Of a stretch of 21,345 nt of DNA, positions 18,738 to 21,345 are shown piece by piece. Numbering within the stretch: position 1 is the stretch's first letter; the number at the start of each line of letters is the position of its first letter. The position numbers and the translations under genes are program-made. Below the pieces are notes generated by a model that had not been told where the DNA came from, did not search any database, and worked only from the letters and a program-made list of their open reading frames with translations. Origin of the DNA: CAJBLF01 sp964424505 (lineage in GTDB: Bacteria; Patescibacteriota; Gracilibacteria; Absconditabacterales; Absconditicoccaceae); contig CAYRIQ010000010.1 of assembly GCA_964424505.1 (NCBI GenBank), forward strand, positions 1-21,345, in the 5' to 3' direction.

Positions 18738-18772
18738 GAAAAAAATCCCCTCCAGGTAATCAAGTAAGGGAC
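18738..18772 (-). terminator. Intrinsic terminator upstream of the HExxH gene
   Basis: On the minus strand GTCCCTT (18772-18766), a 13-nt loop, GAGGGGAT (18752-18745), then seven T plus C. The 3' arm is near-identical to that of the opposite terminator at 17469-17483. It would end a leftward transcript from 18770-18990 before the HExxH promoter. Confidence 0.55.
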
Positions 18773-18952
18773 ACGAAAAGACAACAGCTACTATCCTATA
18801 TATCTCCATATCAAATTTAATGGAGGTCGGTACTTCGGACTAGCAGCGAACGATGCACGCCACGAGATATAGTAATCTATTTATAGATAAAGAAGTCTAG
18901 CGAAGCATGTAAAAAAATAGAATTTTATAAATAAATTTCTTGGGGGATAGCT
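18745..18952 (-). ncRNA. Candidate structured noncoding RNA
   Basis: The 416-nt gap 18628-19043 has no CDS but holds, between the DUF1846 terminator and the one at 18738, a block whose ends pair: CTATCCCCCAAG (18951-18940 on the minus strand) against CTGGAGGGGAT (18755-18745), about ten pairs. Inside are TATATCTC/GAGATATA (18799-18806 with 18864-18871), CTCCAT/ATGGAG and an ATCTAT/ATAGAT hairpin. The layout, a closing stem and a 3' T run, fits a small RNA of 6S type, but no conserved core is recognised, and an unrelated intergenic repeat is possible. Confidence 0.3.
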
Positions 18953-18981
18953 ACACAAAAAGTTCTATTATCCCAATATTT

Positions 18982-19020
18982 AAAAAAAATAAAAAAGTGG
19001 GAATTAATCTTTCCACTTTT
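18982..19020 (-). terminator. Intrinsic terminator of the DUF1846 gene
   Basis: On the minus strand AAAAGTGG (19020-19013), a 12-nt loop, CCACTTTT (19000-18993), then a long T-rich run to 18982. It lies 24 nt after the stop at 19044. Confidence 0.85.
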
Positions 19021-19043
19021 CCATTTTTCAATCTTTCAATTTT

Positions 19044-20153
19044 TTACAGTTTCATTCCTATATCATATTTTTTATTTTCACAATATTTTTTTGCTTTTTC
19101 ATAGAGTTCATCACACTTTGTTATTCGTTCTTGTTTTCCTTCTCACCTATCAATCTGTTGCTGATACCATTCTTTTCTTCTCTCAATCTCTGCAAGCGAA
19201 GCGAGACTAATAATTTCATCATTGGTGATAGCCATACCTGCACAGTTGATTCACATGTCAGTAGGGGACTGATATTTTACCATGTAGTTTTTGTGATTGA
19301 CGATTTTTTTTGCTATAGACATCACAATTGCAAAGGCTTCTACATCTCTATTGTAATTTACCGCATCTTGTCAGTACGCTTTTTTATGATACGTATCCAT
19401 CATATTATAATCTCCGATATCTACGGTTGCAGCTTCATATGCTAAATTCACTGGATGGTCAAGTGCGATATTCCAGATGGGAAATGTCTCATATTTTGCA
19501 TATCATGATTTGATATCGATTTGGTGATCAAGATAGATTTGTCCTAAACAGGTAGACATTTTGCCACTACTAGAAGCTGCTCCTGTCACCAAAACTAAAT
19601 TTTTGGTCAAGGGAATATGATCATCATGACCAAATCCATCTTCACTGAGTACTATATCAGTATTGTGTGGATATCAATTGATTTTATATCTTTCTCGTAC
19701 TCTATATTGTTTTCTTTGGAAGTCTTTTTCAAAATCCAAAATAATATCAAACATATTCCCGACATCAATGTTATTGATCACGATATGTGGTTTGAGTCAG
19801 ATATTTCTTTCTATATTTCTGATCATTTGATAGACATACTCCTTATAATCTATATTCTGATTGCTCAATTGCCTGTTGGCGAGGATATCATTCGCATTGA
19901 CACAAAACAATATTTCCGCTTGATTTTTGAGAGAAAAGAAAATATTTTTTTTGGATTCAGGATCAAATCCTGGTAAAACTCTACTTGCATGAGCATCGTA
20001 CATAAGTTTTCAACCAATCTCTAAATACAGCCTTCCATTAGAAAAATTAGCAATCCTATCCAGGATTTTTTCTTTTTGGAGTCTGACATATTTTTCACCA
20101 TCAAATCCATGTTTTTTATAATTGATGATGTCGGTCGAATTGATTGTAGTCAT
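19044..20153 (-). CDS. DUF1846 (UPF0371) family protein
   Basis: 369 aa with about seven TGA-Gly codons. Family signatures in order: HGFDGEKYVRLQKEKILDRI, RLYLEIGGKLMYDAHASRVLPGFDPE, AEILFCVNANDI, TGAASSSGKMSTCLGQIY, GYAKYETFPIWN, HPVNLAYEAATVDIGDYNM and the YNRDVEAF and SPTDMGINCAGM motifs. It is a cytoplasmic enzyme family of unsettled function. Family members are near 500 aa; this one lacks roughly the last 100 or more residues and ends with a charged helix, yet the stop is followed directly by a good terminator, so it looks naturally short. Promoter at 20183-20211. Confidence 0.92.
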
Positions 20154-20182
20154 AGTATAATCGAATATAAATATACAATATA

Positions 20183-20211
20183 AGTATATGTGTATATTCG
20201 TATTTTTGCAA
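20183..20211 (-). promoter_or_regulatory. Promoter of the DUF1846 gene
   Basis: On the minus strand TTGCAA (20211-20206), a 17-bp spacer, TATACT (20188-20183). Leader about 23 nt, AT-rich, without Shine-Dalgarno. Confidence 0.6.
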
Positions 20212-20295
20212 ATTTTAGTCGTGGAAAAAGTATATTCTCTTGCGTTTTATCTAAAAATTAACGTAATACGCTCGTTTTGCTCACGTGATGAGCCC

Positions 20296-20349
20296 GCTGG
20301 GCGTAATTTGCTTCGCGTAATTAATTACAAATTACAATTCATTACGTCC
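20296..20349 (+). repeat. Interspersed repeat, copy 2
   Basis: GCTGGGCGTAATTTGC, then GCGTAATT, ATTACAAT and CATTACGTCC in the same order as copy 1 at 12725-12774 (roughly 80% alike by eye). A similar word, GTAATACGC, occurs just upstream (20263-20271). It is followed by a small GTCC-GATA-GGAC hairpin, as copy 1 is followed by a GC hairpin. Confidence 0.65.
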
Positions 20350-20383
20350 GATAGGACAAATGAGATTTGCCTGGGCAGATAAC

Positions 20384-21345
20384 TTATTTCACTACTTTCC
20401 CATCTTCCAAAGTAATAACTTCATCAGCGAATTTCAAAATATTTTTGTCATGTTCAATCATCAATATAGTATCACCTTTATTCAAAAATTCTTTGATTAC
20501 TTTGAGTAATTTTACGATATCTTCAGAATGAAGTCCAACAGTTGGCTCATCCAAAAAGTACATAGTATGCCCTTTATATGATTTCAATAAATGTTTTACG
20601 AGTTTAAGTCTTTGGCTTTCACCACCAGAAAGTGTATGTGCAGGTTGTCACATTCTTAAATATCCGAGTCAAATGTCGACCATAAGTTGCAGTTCTTCAC
20701 GGATATGATCGATCTCAGAAAAAAATTCTAAAGCATCTTTTACATACATATGCAATACTTCGGAAATACTCTTGCCTCTTCGCTGTATTCATAATATTTC
20801 GGTTTTATATCTTTTTCCATGACAGAGTTCGCACGGTATATACGTATCTGGCAAAAATTGTAATTCTACTTTTTTATATCCATATCCATCACAAGCAGGA
20901 CAAGCTCATTTATTTGAATTGAAACTATAATAACTAGCATTGAATCACAAATATTTACTGTCCGTTGTCCCTGCATAGAGTTGTCTGATATGGTCAAAGG
21001 TTCCGATAAAGGTGGCAGGACATGATCTTGGCGTTTTTCCAATGCTTGTTTGATCCACATAAATTGTATTTTTGATCTCTTCATGTCCAATGATAGTCTC
21101 TACTCACAAGTCTGCATAAAATGCTTGCATTGCCAAGTTTTCATAATGCTCATATTTTTCTTTATTCATGATCGGAGCAGAAAGAATGTCTTGTCGATTC
21201 CATCATTGTTTAAGTAGTGCTAACCTGATGAAACTCTGAATAAATTTTTGTTTTTCATTGAGAAATCTAAATAAAGTAGTATACATAAGTGTCGTTTTTC
21301 ATGCACCAGAAGGTCAAGTGATGATCGTAAATGTTCACAATTTTA
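20384..21345 (-). CDS. uvrA: UvrA excinuclease ATPase, C-terminal part (cut by window end)
   Basis: 320 codons visible. The second ABC domain starts with Walker A TGPSGAGKT, where two glycines are TGA. The C-terminal zinc module follows (CPACDGYGYKKVE, then YIPCELCHGKRY), then signature HTLSGGESQRLKL, Walker B MYFLDEPTVGLH and the IEHD switch. It is the damage-recognition ATPase of nucleotide excision repair, working with UvrB. The tail ends ADEVITLEDGKVVK, without the DLGPEGG...GG extension found in most UvrA, so the C-terminus is short. The 5' part lies beyond position 21345. Confidence 0.93.

Noticed and set aside
17469..18753. Insertion sequence bounded by the inverted arms
   Set aside because: The enclosed gene is not a transposase and no target-site duplication is visible; kept only as a question in the findings.
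18821..18847. SRP RNA-like tip (GGTCGG...TTCGG...AGCAGC) on the plus strand
   Set aside because: The loop flanks do not pair as the SRP apical stem requires and the GGAA tetraloop is absent.

Overview
The window reads as chromosome of a Candidate Phyla Radiation bacterium of the Gracilibacteria/Absconditabacteria type, in which TGA encodes glycine (translation table 25). With the standard code nearly every gene breaks at in-frame TGA. Reading TGA as Gly gives 26 intact or window-truncated CDS, with Gly landing on invariant positions: the UvrA Walker A, the histidine kinase G box, the TruB catalytic loop and a lipobox. No gene ends in TGA (25 end in TAA, truB in TAG). The DNA is AT-rich, the genes are tightly packed, and I see no Shine-Dalgarno sequence at any start.

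Layout. 1-1550: a Fic AMPylase-type gene (-) ending in a 42-bp tandem repeat, then tRNA-Leu(CAA) (-). 1689-3789: ssb, signal peptidase I, a PH-like membrane protein and an Hsp20-like protein (+). 3790-6659: O-antigen-ligase-like polymerase and a hypothetical gene (-), diverging from a family 2 glycosyltransferase (+). 6678-8258: a hypothetical gene and truB (-). 8462-11272: two lipoproteins, three small membrane proteins and a MIP18/SufT-like Fe-S factor (+). 11359-14089: a two-component system and a secreted protein (-). 14284-15429: a membrane protein with an exported C-terminal domain (-). 15577-17333: two VirB2/Mbov_0395-type pilin-like proteins and a TraC/VirB4-N-like protein (+). 17587-18627: a predicted HExxH metallopeptidase (-). 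18738-18990: a possible structured RNA (-). 19044-20153: DUF1846/UPF0371 (-). 20384-21345: the C-terminal half of UvrA (-), cut by the window end.

The gene content centres on the envelope: lipoproteins, pilin-like secretion parts, glycan assembly and signal peptidase. The most interesting signal is regulatory. The kinase/regulator operon and the secreted-protein gene immediately downstream both carry heptamer direct repeats (YTTAAGG type) at an 11-bp period, with the promoter-proximal heptamer exactly 8 bp upstream of the -10 box. This suggests a self-contained sensor, regulator and exported-effector module. The second is an uncharacterised HExxH protein in its own transcription unit, flanked by near-identical inward-facing terminator arms, at the position where a VirB4 ATPase gene might be expected.
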